Of a stretch of 64,000 nt of DNA, positions 31,734 to 41,859 are shown piece by piece (position 1 is the first letter of the stretch; each line of letters starts with the position of its first letter). The notes beneath the pieces were generated by a model that was given only the letters and a program-made list of their open reading frames with translations, ran no database searches and had not been told where the DNA came from. The position numbers were made by a program, and so were the translations under genes. This stretch comes from Phaeodactylum tricornutum CCAP 1055/1 (lineage: Eukaryota > Bacillariophyta > Bacillariophyceae > Surirellales > Neidiaceae), in the NCBI RefSeq assembly GCF_000150955.2, contig NC_011694.1:377227-441226 (forward strand). Direction: 5' to 3'.

Positions 31734-34700
31734 ACCGTGACTGTTACGTTGTCAGCGACCGCGAGGACCTCCACAGGAAAGGGAAAGGTTTGGTTGGAAT
31801 TCGCATTCATGGGAGTAGTACGTACAGTGATATCCAGGATAAAGTCGGTGTCGGATTGCGGTGGGCCAGTGAGAATAATGCTGTTCAAAACCGCTCGTAT
31901 CTGGGCCTCGTTCGCACCAGGTACGTCGAACGTGCCTCCTGCTGGATTCACAAACGTCGCTGTTTGGGTGTTACCTGCGGGATCTATGTACGTTAGCATT
32001 GTCCCGGGCGGAATGCTGGAGATGACAATGTCGGCGATCTGGTCCGGTCGACCCGTGTCGATCAGTGAGACAGTGATGTCGGGACCGATAAGCTTTGGAA
32101 CATCCTCAACGATAGTTGTAGACCCCGTGATGTTGACGTTGAAGTCGAATACTGACGGAGCTTGCGAGGGCATGAGACTAGGCTGAGCTGAAGGTACACT
32201 ACTCGGGACGGCTGAGGGGCTTGTAGAGGGTACAGAAGTAGGCATTCGTGATGGATCCGTAGACGGTACTGACGAAGGAGACATAGAAGGACTGCTGCTT
32301 GGTACCGAAGAGGGATTCTGGGAAGGGTTCTCCGACGGAGAAGAGGACGGTTGCACTGACGGAACAGTCGAAGGCAATGCGCTAGGACTGTTTGATGGCA
32401 GCAAGCTCGGCTGCGCCGACGGGATAGCCGTTGGGTTTCCGCTGGGTGTGGAAGAGGGAATGCTACTCGGCCTGGCACTCGGCAACTCGGACGGGACTGC
32501 TGAGGGATCTCTTGAGGGTAGTAAGGATGGACTCGCAGAGGGAATGGCAGAAGGAGCTGAAGTTGGTTCGAGAGACGGCTGCGCCGATGGCTGCTGGGAG
32601 GGTTGACCGGAAGGCAGGCGGGAAGGCACCAGCGAGGGGACACTGGAGGGATCTCGTGATGGAGAAACCGAGGGCAGTCGCGATGGCACATCCGTTGGAC
32701 TGGCTGATGGTAGTCTGGACGGGCTTTCCGATGGTGACAATGACGGCATGGAGGACGCCAGGGGCGACAAGATCACCCCGATGTATCGGATTGTGGACGC
32801 AGTCTTGGTATCCGCGTCACCACCCGTTCCGTCGGCGGAACTGTTGTTTGGCGCCAGGTCCGAGTTAGTAGCGTTCTCGGTGGAAACGACTTCGACCTCA
32901 ATACCGGCACTTCCTAGAAACATTCCCACCAGGCCGATTCGCGGTTGAAACTGCAGCAAGGTGGAATTCAAAAACAGATCCAGCGCGATTTCGCGGAGTT
33001 CGGGCGTGCCGAGGGTCGAGTTCACCGTGTATACGCCGGAACTGACCTCGGTAAAGGTTACGCCTGGAACAGTTCCCAGCGGGACCAGTTCACCAATGAG
33101 GTTGCCGCTGTCCATTGGTACCCGTAATATCACCGATAGAACTTCGGTGCCGTCCTGGTCGACACTACGACCGGGATTCACTCCGATCAAGCCAGGAGCG
33201 TTCTCTCGAAGGTTCAGCGGACTCACCACCGTGACTGTTACGTTGTCAGCGACCGCGAGGACCTCCACAGGAAAGGGAAAGGTTTGGTTGGAATTCGCAT
33301 TCATGGGAGTAGTACGTACAGTGATATCCAGGATAAAGTCGGTGTCGGATTGCGGTGGGCCAGTGAGAATAATGCTGTTCAAAACCGCTCGTATCTGGGC
33401 CTCGTTCGCACCAGGTACGTCGAACGTGCCTCCTGCTGGATTCACAAACGTCGCTGTTTGGGTGTTACCTGCGGGATCTATGTACGTTAGCATTGTCCCG
33501 GGCGGAATGCTGGAGATGACAATGTCGGCGATCTGGTCCGGTCGACCCGTGTCGATCAGTGAGACAGTGATGTCGGGACCGATAAGCTCTGGAACATCCT
33601 CAACGATAGTTGTAGACCCCGTGATGTTGACGTTGAAGTCGAATACTGACGGAGCTTGCGAGGGCATGAGACTAGGCTGAGCTGAAGGTACACTACTCGG
33701 GACGGCTGAGGGGCTTGTAGAGGGTACAGAAGTAGGCATTCGTGATGGATCCGTAGACGGTACTGACGAAGGAGACATAGAAGGACTGCTGCTTGGTACC
33801 GAAGAGGGATTCTGGGAAGGGTTCTCCGACGGAGAAGAGGACGGTTGCACTGACGGAACAGTCGAAGGCAATGCGCTAGGACTGTTTGATGGCAGCAAGC
33901 TCGGCTGCGCCGACGGGACAGCCGTTGGGTTTCCGCTGGGTGTGGAAGAGGGAATGCTACTCGGCCTGGCACTCGGCAACTCGGACGGGACTGCTGAGGG
34001 ATCTCGTGAGGGTAGTAAGGATGGACTCGCAGAGGGAATGGCAGAAGGAGCTGAAGTTGGTTCGAGAGACGGCTGCGCCGATGGCTGCTGGGAGGGTTGA
34101 CCGGAAGGCAGGCGGGAAGGCACCAGCGAGGGGACACTGGAGGGATCTCGTGATGGAGAAACCGAGGGCAGTCGCGATGGCACATCCGTTGGACTGGCTG
34201 ATGGTAGTCTGGACGGGCTTTCCGATGGTGACAATGACGGCATGGAGGACGCCAGGGGCGACAAGATCACCCCGATGTATCGGATTGTGGACGCAGTCTT
34301 GGTATCCGCGTCACCACCCGTTCCGTCGGCGGAACTGTTGTTTGGCGCCAGGTCCGAGTTAGTAGCGTTCTCGGTGGAAACGACTTCGACCTCAATACCG
34401 GCACTTCCTAGAAACATTCCCACCAGGCCGATTCGCGGTTGAAACTGCAGCAAGGTGGAATTCAAAAACAGATCCAGCGCGATTTCGCGGAGTTCGGGCG
34501 TGCCGAGGGTCGAGTTCACCGTGTATACGCCGGAACTGACCTCGGTAAAGGTTACGCCTGGAACAGTTCCCAGCGGGACCAGTTCACCAATGAGGTTGCC
34601 GCTGTCCATTGGTACCCGTAATATCACCGATAGAACTTCGGTGCCGTCCTGGTCGACACTACGACCGGGATTCACTCCGATTAAGCCAGGAGCGTTCTCT

Positions 34701-35503
34701 CGAAGGTTCAGCGGACTCACCACCGTGACTGTTACGTTGTCAGCGACCGCGAGGACCTCCACAGGAAAGGGAAAGGTTTGGTTGGAATTCGCATTCATGG
34801 GAGTAGTACGTACAGTGATATCCAGGATAAAGTCGGTGTCGGATTGCGGTGGGCCAGTGAGAATAATGCTGTTCAAAACCGCTCGTATCTGGGCCTCGTT
34901 CGCACCAGGTACGTCGAACGTGCCTCCTGCTGGATTCACAAACGTCGCTGTTTGGGTGTTACCTGCGGGATCTATGTACGTTAGCATTGTCCCGGGCGGA
35001 ATGCTGGAGATGACAATGTCGGCGATCTGGTCCGGTCGACCCGTGTCGATCAGTGAGACAGTGATGTCGGGACCGATAAGCTTTGGAACATCCTCAACGA
35101 TAGTTGTAGACCCCGTGATGTTGACGTTGAAGTCGAATACTGACGGAGCTTGCGAGGGCATGAGACTAGGCTGAGCTGAAGGTACACTACTCGGGACGGC
35201 TGAGGGGCTTGTAGAGGGTACAGAAGTAGGCATTCGTGATGGATCCGTAGACGGTACTGACGAAGGAGACATAGAAGGACTGCTGCTTGGTACCGAAGAG
35301 GGATTCTGGGAAGGGTTCTCCGACGGAGAAGAGGACGGTTGCACTGACGGAACAGTCGAAGGCAATGCGCTAGGACTGTTTGATGGCAGCAAGCTCGGCT
35401 GCGCCGACGGGACAGCCGTTGGGTTTCCGCTGGGTGTGGAAGAGGGAATGCTACTCGGCCTGGCACTCGGCAACTCGGACGGGACTGCTGAGGGATCTCG
35501 TGA
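26748..35503 (-). repeat. Array of six near-identical 1,494-bp tandem coding repeats
   Basis: The same internal landmark recurs at 26893, 28387, 29761, 31255, 32748 and 34242. Spacings are 1494, 1374, 1494, 1493 and 1494 bp. Five spacings therefore equal 498 codons, except that one copy lacks 120 bp of the Pro-Ser stalk (in frame) and one lacks a single base (frameshift). Copies differ at very few positions; an example is the ILLYTDLVGN variant against MLTYIDPAGN. Each unit encodes two Ig-like domains and a PSxxPS stalk. The near identity implies recent duplication or gene conversion. Confidence 0.95.
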
Positions 35504-38278
35504 GGGCAATAACGTTGGCAGTGCTGAAGGCAAGAGACTAGGAAGCGAGGAAGGAAGTAGACTCGGTTCCTCGGAAGGTTTCCAGGTAGGATCGGTTGAT
35601 GGGTTTTTTGAAGGCGAGATCGACGGCAACCTTGTGGGGTAAGTCGACGGTTCTTTGGAAGGGAAACCCGAAGGAGTCGTACTTGGATTCATGGAGGGAG
35701 ATTCGGAATTTAATGGGGCAATGATGACATCAATAAATGTAAAGGAGGACTCTGTTTTTGCGTCTGGATCAGTTGGCGACGGCCCGGCTAGATCGGTCCC
35801 AACATTGCTTGCGTTCTCTGTTGATATCAATTGAATCTGAATGCCATCTGGACCGAGAAATGTGCCTATGAGAGCTGGACGGGCCGAAAATTCGACTCCA
35901 AAACTCAAAAACACGTCCAGTGCAGCCTCACGGAGTTCTGGTGTATCTCCTGTAGCGTTAACAAGGTACATGCCATTTCCCAAAGACGTAAAGACAACAT
36001 TTGGCACATTAACATTGGCAGCAGGGGAGATGCTTCCAATTGGCCCGACGCCATCGCTTCCGATTGTTATGACCAATGACAAAGTCTCAGTGTTGTCACT
36101 ATCACGACTGCGATTCGGAAATATCATGAGACGCTGTGATCCATTTTCGTCAATGAAAAGATTGTTGGCCGTGACAGTGGGCTCGTCAGCAACAGCAAGA
36201 ACGACCACAGGAAAATCGAACACCTCAATAGTGTTTTCGTTGGTAGCTGGAACAGTCGTGACAGTAATTGCCAAAGTGAAGTCAGAATCCGAGTCAGGTG
36301 GTGGTTGAACAGATAGAGTACTCAAACGCTGTCGTATTTCTGCTTCGTCACCCTCAATAATAACTGTTGCCCCAAAGGGACCGACTAGGGTTATCTCTAG
36401 ATTTCCCATGTTCATTATTGTCACGTTCGAGTTTGCGGGGAAGCCAGTAATGCTAATGGACGAAAGCGTGTCCGGGCGTTGAGGGAATAGATTAATGAGC
36501 TGGATATTCTGGCCGATGTTTGTGGCAGCGTCTTCATTTACAGTCGAGTTGCCTGACAGCTCGAACGCAAAGTCTCCTCCGGATGGCATACTCGACGGAT
36601 TGCCAGTTGATGGGAAGCCGGTAGGAAGAGTGCTCGGTGAGTCGGACAAAGTGGTCGAAGGACGAATTGACGGAACAAGAGAAGGTCCTACACTTGGCAA
36701 GCTTGATGGGCTGCTCGACGGTGACAAGCTCGGCTTCAAAGATGGCATCGTGGAAGGCGACAGTGACGGGACCACAGAAGGTACGTCAGTCGGAAAACTC
36801 GAGCTCCTGACCGATGGATCACTGGTGGGAGCAATAGCCGATGGAAAGCTGGGAGCACCAGATCTGATGGCTATCAAAACGACATTGATAAATCCGAAGG
36901 CTGACTCCACTTTTGTATTCATATCTCCTCCGGTGCCATCTAGAATGCTATCGTTGGGGGCAAGTCCTTCTCCAAATCTATCCGCCCGTTCCGTCGCGAC
37001 AACTTCAACAACTATTCCATTCGTACCGATAAATTCACCGCTCAAGCCAGGCACAGGTGTGAATTTGATACCGTTGGAAAGAAAGGTTTTAAGTGCGAAC
37101 TCGCTCAAGGCGGAATCTAGATTGGTAGAGATGACCGAGTATAGGCCATTGCCCAAGTTTGCAAAGACAATGCCCGGTGGGGAGATGTTTAAATCATTAG
37201 TCAGCTCTCCAATAGGTAGTCCTGTCCTGTTGTCGATTGGAACACGAATGGAAACGGAAAGAATCTCTGACCCATCGTGATCTCTGCTTCGACTGACGTC
37301 AATGCTCAAATTGTCGTCTTCGCTCTCAGCCAAAGTGACATTCCCAGCAGAGACACTGGGGAGGTCAGCAACTGCCTGCAGGATCACAGGAAAATTGAAC
37401 GAATTCTCTGTGTCGGCATCTATCCCATTGCTAGAAACCAAAGTGACATTCAGATCGAAGTCAACATCCGAATCGGCCGGAGGTGAGAACAGGAAGGAGT
37501 TGATTCGATCTCGTAATCTAGCTTCGTCGCTGTCAGTGAGAGTCAAGTAGGAACCTCCATTCGGGCCGACAAGCCAAATTTGCATGTTACCGGCATCGTC
37601 CACATAGGAAACATTCGAATTGGCTGGGAATCCTCGGAAAGTTATTGACTTAAGCTGAGCAGGGTCATTGGGATCAATCTTGACTATCGAGATTCCGCGG
37701 CCAATGTTCTTGGCAATATCTTCCACGACCGTGGCGTTCCCGTTTAGTTGGAATGGGAACTCAGCTGGAGGAAGCGAAGAAGGGTTTCCCGTGGGAACAG
37801 TGGATGGGTACGAGGTAGGCCTTGTGGAACCCTGACCGGCTGGATTTCGGGTAGGGATGACAGAAGGATAGGCAGTACGTTGGTGTGAGGGAGGGTCTTC
37901 TTGGTCGATTGACGGACTGGCGGAAGGTGTGCAGCGATCGGCGATGAATTTCAGGTATCCTTTCACACGTGGAGAATCCGAGTTGCCGTAGATACCATGA
38001 TTACCATAGCCAAACGCGTTGTTGTGATAGTAGCCGTTGAAGCCATCCAGGGTAGATTCGGATTTACCCTTTTTGGAGCCCAGACGTCTTGGATTTTTCT
38101 TATTGGAAAGAGGAGTCTTATGACTATCAGAGAATGAAGAAGACGAATCACTAAATCCTTTCCCCTTTCCTCCTTTGCCGCTTTTATGCGTAACAGGAGA
38201 CGAGGTCAGATCCTCGGTTGGAAAGTTTGTTGCAGGACTGAGGGTCGGATTACTGGAGGGAATTCCGGGACATTCAAT
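31730..38278 (-). CDS. Giant adhesin-like protein, exon 2 up to the frameshift
   Basis: Exon 2 begins at 38278, after a tgcag acceptor, with IECPGIPSSNPT. A Ser/Gly/Lys and Gly/Tyr/His-rich section follows, then two diverged Ig-like modules with their own PS stalks (about 37.8-35.7 kb). The tandem 498-residue repeats come next: QAPSVFDFNVNITGSTT, VEDVPKLIGPD, LNLRENAPGLIGVNPGRS and DADTKTASTIRYIGVILSP, each with a PSxxPS stalk. The frame ends at a TGA (31732-31730) only because caccaccgtg, present in the other copies, is cacaccgtg here. With that base the frame runs straight into the downstream section. Confidence 0.85.
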   Translation of the reverse strand: MECPGIPSSNPTLSPATNFPTEDLTSSPVTHKSGKGGKGKGFSDSSSSFSDSHKTPLSNKKNPRRLGSKKGKSESTLDGFNGYYHNNAFGYGNHGIYGNSDSPRVKGYLKFIADRCTPSASPSIDQEDPPSHQRTAYPSVIPTRNPAGQGSTRPTSYPSTVPTGNPSSLPPAEFPFQLNGNATVVEDIAKNIGRGISIVKIDPNDPAQLKSITFRGFPANSNVSYVDDAGNMQIWLVGPNGGSYLTLTDSDEARLRDRINSFLFSPPADSDVDFDLNVTLVSSNGIDADTENSFNFPVILQAVADLPSVSAGNVTLAESEDDNLSIDVSRSRDHDGSEILSVSIRVPIDNRTGLPIGELTNDLNISPPGIVFANLGNGLYSVISTNLDSALSEFALKTFLSNGIKFTPVPGLSGEFIGTNGIVVEVVATERADRFGEGLAPNDSILDGTGGDMNTKVESAFGFINVVLIAIRSGAPSFPSAIAPTSDPSVRSSSFPTDVPSVVPSLSPSTMPSLKPSLSPSSSPSSLPSVGPSLVPSIRPSTTLSDSPSTLPTGFPSTGNPSSMPSGGDFAFELSGNSTVNEDAATNIGQNIQLINLFPQRPDTLSSISITGFPANSNVTIMNMGNLEITLVGPFGATVIIEGDEAEIRQRLSTLSVQPPPDSDSDFTLAITVTTVPATNENTIEVFDFPVVVLAVADEPTVTANNLFIDENGSQRLMIFPNRSRDSDNTETLSLVITIGSDGVGPIGSISPAANVNVPNVVFTSLGNGMYLVNATGDTPELREAALDVFLSFGVEFSARPALIGTFLGPDGIQIQLISTENASNVGTDLAGPSPTDPDAKTESSFTFIDVIIAPLNSESPSMNPSTTPSGFPSKEPSTYPTRLPSISPSKNPSTDPTWKPSEEPSLLPSSLPSLLPSALPTLLPSRDPSAVPSELPSARPSSIPSSTPSGNPTAVPSAQPSLLPSNSPSALPSTVPSVQPSSSPSENPSQNPSSVPSSSPSMSPSSVPSTDPSRMPTSVPSTSPSAVPSSVPSAQPSLMPSQAPSVFDFNVNITGSTTIVEDVPKLIGPDITVSLIDTGRPDQIADIVISSIPPGTMLTYIDPAGNTQTATFVNPAGGTFDVPGANEAQIRAVLNSIILTGPPQSDTDFILDITVRTTPMNANSNQTFPFPVEVLAVADNVTVTVVSPLNLRENAPGLIGVNPGRSVDQDGTEVLSVILRVPMDSGNLIGELVPLGTVPGVTFTEVSSGVYTVNSTLGTPELREIALDLFLNSTLLQFQPRIGLVGMFLGSAGIEVEVVSTENATNSDLAPNNSSADGTGGDADTKTASTIRYIGVILSPLASSMPSLSPSESPSRLPSASPTDVPSRLPSVSPSRDPSSVPSLVPSRLPSGQPSQQPSAQPSLEPTSAPSAIPSASPSLLPSRDPSAVPSELPSARPSSIPSSTPSGNPTAVPSAQPSLLPSNSPSALPSTVPSVQPSSSPSENPSQNPSSVPSSSPSMSPSSVPSTDPSRMPTSVPSTSPSAVPSSVPSAQPSLMPSQAPSVFDFNVNITGSTTIVEDVPELIGPDITVSLIDTGRPDQIADIVISSIPPGTMLTYIDPAGNTQTATFVNPAGGTFDVPGANEAQIRAVLNSIILTGPPQSDTDFILDITVRTTPMNANSNQTFPFPVEVLAVADNVTVTVVSPLNLRENAPGLIGVNPGRSVDQDGTEVLSVILRVPMDSGNLIGELVPLGTVPGVTFTEVSSGVYTVNSTLGTPELREIALDLFLNSTLLQFQPRIGLVGMFLGSAGIEVEVVSTENATNSDLAPNNSSADGTGGDADTKTASTIRYIGVILSPLASSMPSLSPSESPSRLPSASPTDVPSRLPSVSPSRDPSSVPSLVPSRLPSGQPSQQPSAQPSLEPTSAPSAIPSASPSLLPSRDPSAVPSELPSARPSSIPSSTPSGNPTAIPSAQPSLLPSNSPSALPSTVPSVQPSSSPSENPSQNPSSVPSSSPSMSPSSVPSTDPSRMPTSVPSTSPSAVPSSVPSAQPSLMPSQAPSVFDFNVNITGSTTIVEDVPKLIGPDITVSLIDTGRPDQIADIVISSIPPGTMLTYIDPAGNTQTATFVNPAGGTFDVPGANEAQIRAVLNSIILTGPPQSDTDFILDITVRTTPMNANSNQTFPFPVEVLAVADNVTVTV

Positions 38279-38386
38279 CTGCAAAAAAAGGAACTAGTGT
38301 ATGAGGCTCTGTTCTGTACTTGCTTAGTGTGCCCTTCTATGCATTTAAAAACAACTCAAAAATCTTGAAGATCAACTCTTCCTTAC

Positions 38387-39262
38387 CTCGATATGATCCC
38401 ACCAATGACCCCCGCCCCCCTTTCCCTTTCCTTTTCCAGTAACAAAACCAGGAGAAGTTTCGTAGTAATATTCAGCCCAGTGGTCATCGTCATGCCAATG
38501 CCAGTGTCCAGGCTGATAGCCGGGTCCAAAGTACGGGGGGCCGTCAAAGTACCCAGAACCAGACTTTCCTGGAGGATCTCCTTTCTTAGAGCCATTGCCT
38601 TTTCCCTGAGAAGGCGGAGGGTAAGGATTATACCATGGTGGCGGGCCGAATAAATTTGGCGGCCCCTGTATTGGCGGTGGAGGCTCGGAGACATCGGGTT
38701 CATCAGCGCTATCATCGACGGATTTTGCTTTCCCCGCCTTAACGCTAGTTCTGGTCGGGCTAGTACTCTTGTTGCTTGTTGTTTGTCCTTCCTTGGTGGG
38801 ACTCTCAATGGGTGAGCTTCCAGCAGGCATGGAGCTCTTGCTAGTTCCTGCTTTGACACCCTTCGCACTGCTGCCCTTGGGAGCGTTTCCTTTGGAGCTG
38901 TTAGAAAGGGCATCACCGGGCGATGCTGTCTTTTTCGATGATCCTTTCGAGGAAGAAGATAGATCGTCTTCCGCAGCGGCGCTATCGTCTTGCGAGCCAG
39001 ATAGACGTGATGTTAAGACCTGGGACGACTCCCTGCTACGGTTAGCGTCTACCACTAGACGCATGAGGAAGGCACTTATCACGAGTAGCATGATCACAAC
39101 AAATCCTTGAAAGACACTGAAACGGCGTTTCTGTTTTCCGGGGTTGGGATATGAAAGAGGCTCCTCACCGTCGGCAGGATACTCTCCCGCAGCGAGGTCG
39201 CACTCCGTTGCCGCATACGAAACGGGTTCTGGCGAGCCGGATTCTTCTGCGACTGGCGTCAT
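38387..39262 (-). CDS. Giant adhesin-like protein, exon 1 (membrane anchor)
   Basis: This exon has 292 codons from the ATG at 39262 (MTPVAEESG); the open frame upstream stops shortly before and lacks an ATG. A 50-residue N-terminal tail ends in the basic KQKRR and is followed by one hydrophobic helix (about 51-71, FVVIMLLVISAFLMRLVV). This suggests a type II signal anchor with the huge C-terminal part outside the cytosol. The rest is a Ser/Lys linker and a Pro, Gly, His, Trp and Tyr-rich segment (GPPPWYNPYPPP, GHWHWHDDDHWAEYYYE). The exon ends WDHIE at a gtaagg donor. The 108-nt intron (38386-38279) joins in phase 0 to the giant exon 2. The total product would be about 6,470 residues. Confidence 0.8.
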
Positions 39263-41859
39263 GGTACTGCTGATTGAACCTCTCCTATAGGTGTACAACC
39301 CGCTCACCAAAGGTGATACGCCAACTAACAAGAGAAAGATCAATTGCACACCTCAGAGGAAGTTGCTCTCCCGGTGACTTATTTTGTCGTCCTGAAAATA
39401 CGTATGCTATGTTTTGTTTGCCTTTAATGCTCACAGTCAAAACAAATAATGAAAGCGAAATCTAGAATAAAGGAGTATGAGAACGCGACCAATCGTTGGA
39501 TATGTCGTGGGGAGATTTCTCTCTTTCATCGCCACTATCGCCGGTGAATAGGCCCGATCACGCCCTTCCGTACGTGGAGTACCTAAAAGCGTGTGTACAA
39601 TGGGTACTATTCAGGAAAAGCTGGATTTGGCTTTCTCCACCTTATCGACGAAACACGCCGGGCGATATTGAACAAAACTAATTACTTATAAATAACTCAC
39701 GTTCAAACAGCTGAAGATGTCCAAAAATAACGGCTTACTGTTCCCAAGACTCTTGACGGCTTTGGACAAACGGTAGGCCCAAACCCCTAAAAAAAATATA
39801 GCTTAATATAGATCAACGATTTTTTATTGTCACGGATTAACCAGGGTCAGATTTTGCTTAAGAAATTCAAATAGGATTCGGCGATTTTATCTAGGTGATT
39901 TTTACCCACTATTGCTCGCCTCAGGTATTTTGAAAATACAGAACACGCCCGTCGAGCTTCGATCTTACCAGGGTCTCTGCTCTCTAGCTAGAGAGGGGCA
40001 TTATTGGCTGTGAAAAAGTTATCGCTCGAAGTGCGAGTGCCTCTAATCGCGTCGACACTCTACTGGCCTCCATGACATTCCAAAGGCAAAACCTCTTTGA
40101 GGGTTTTCTGGAATTTCAGCGGACTTGGGAGTGACATTCACGATCAAGGAGACTTGCTGATGCAGAAATCGTGTAATCCTCCCATTCCGAAAAAAATAGA
40201 ATATAATCCAGATAGCTCTTTCCCAAGTTTACAGTTACAATTCTTTCTGTTAGTGTGCGCAGTAAACTAGAGTTGAGGGCCTAAAAAAGTCCATTATGTG
40301 CAGATGTTTATCACAGTCCTTGATATGAAACGACGGGCTTCTGCTATTACTGTCTTCAAGGTGATTCTTGAAGGGTTGCTTTGACCTGAGGCTTCACCAA
40401 ATTGGTTCCAACAGTCTCTCACAAGCTACCTCAGATACTTCATAGCTGTACACTTGCTAACACTGACTAGTCTTGGCAAAATAAGGAGGATAACGGAGTG
40501 CAATACAACCAAGGGTAAGTTTGCCTCATCCGGTATTGGCAGGGTGCTGGACTTTCTTGTTCACAAGGACATGCTTGGCACCTTGAAAGGATTGGATTGA
40601 GATGCTATGTGAAACATTTCTTCACACTAAACAGAATTTGTGGATATACTCAAGATAAGTTTGCATCCCGTGAGATCCATGATTTGGGCACCCTGAGACG
40701 ACGTGCACGAATGTCGCAAAGAGGGGTGTAGTGGAGACTGCCGGAGGGTAAGAAAAATAATTCGTCAACAGACCCTGTTAGTCAAGTAACACAAATCTCG
40801 ATAAAAGCACTTTTCGGAAAAACTCAATATCGGTTTGTGGTAATAATGCTGATGCTGTTAAACTTGTAGTTTGAAACGATCTATACGGTCAGGTTGTTTC
40901 AAGCTTGTGCAGTTTGACCACAGTGATCGACTCATGATTATTTTTGCCGGAAGGCCGCTCCTCAACACATGGTGTTTTTACATCTTGTGTTAATTGCATC
41001 AAATTTTTGGAAATTTGGTCCGAGTTTACGTTAAGTGTAAATCGATAGGTTTTCACTATTGAGTCAACGGAATGGGGGAGTCACTGGATGGTAAAAAGTG
41101 TGAGCGCAGAAGTAATTCAAACGTAAAAATACTTCTAGTGGATAGAAACAAACCTCTTCCTCATTTACTAGAATGGCTTATAAAACCCGTTAAATACAAC
41201 TTCTTTCGTTGCAACTTTTTAATTCTTGACCAGCCAGATCTCTAGGTAGTGGTGTCGTCATGATGCCTCAAAATAATACATATCTCAACGTCCTCGTCTA
41301 GAAATATTCTTGCTTTCTTAAGGCTCTATCCGAGATAGTTTCGCACATCCATGGATGTGTTTCTGACTTAGTCTTGCTTCAACCTTCAGAAAGAAGACGC
41401 TCAATTGATTTAAATGGGTACAAATAGACAAAAAAGAAACAGGAATAGCGAGAAGAACCAGAGAGATCGAAATTTGGATTTTGTAACCATCAGAGTACAC
41501 TGACGATAGGTCAACAGGACTCGAAATATTTAATTCGACAATAGTCTCTTCGTGGCCTCCAGCAGAGACTACTCTGACTTTGTCTCGTTGTTTTTATAAA
41601 GCCTGGAATTAGATGACGACAGTGCAGGATTCATTTTCTCCGGCGCCCCCACCTTCCTGGAAGTGCAGTTCACGCTACTGGGACCTTTTTGAGATGCCAG
41701 CAGAGAGTGAATGGAAACGAAAGCGAAAAGCTCAACCTTTGGTGGGCCATTCTAAGAATTGGAAAACAACACAACTCCTAGCGTAGATCACAGCTGTCTC
41801 TGGCCACTGTTGCCTGCCAGAAATATTTTGGGCCCACTTAGGACGGTTGGCGCAAACAA
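39263..41859. other. Intergenic region
   Basis: About 2.6 kb between divergently transcribed genes (the giant gene on minus, DUF6824 on plus). It should contain both promoters. Frames are short and unsupported. A perfect 16-bp palindrome, ctctctagctagagag, lies at 39980-39995. Confidence 0.5.
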
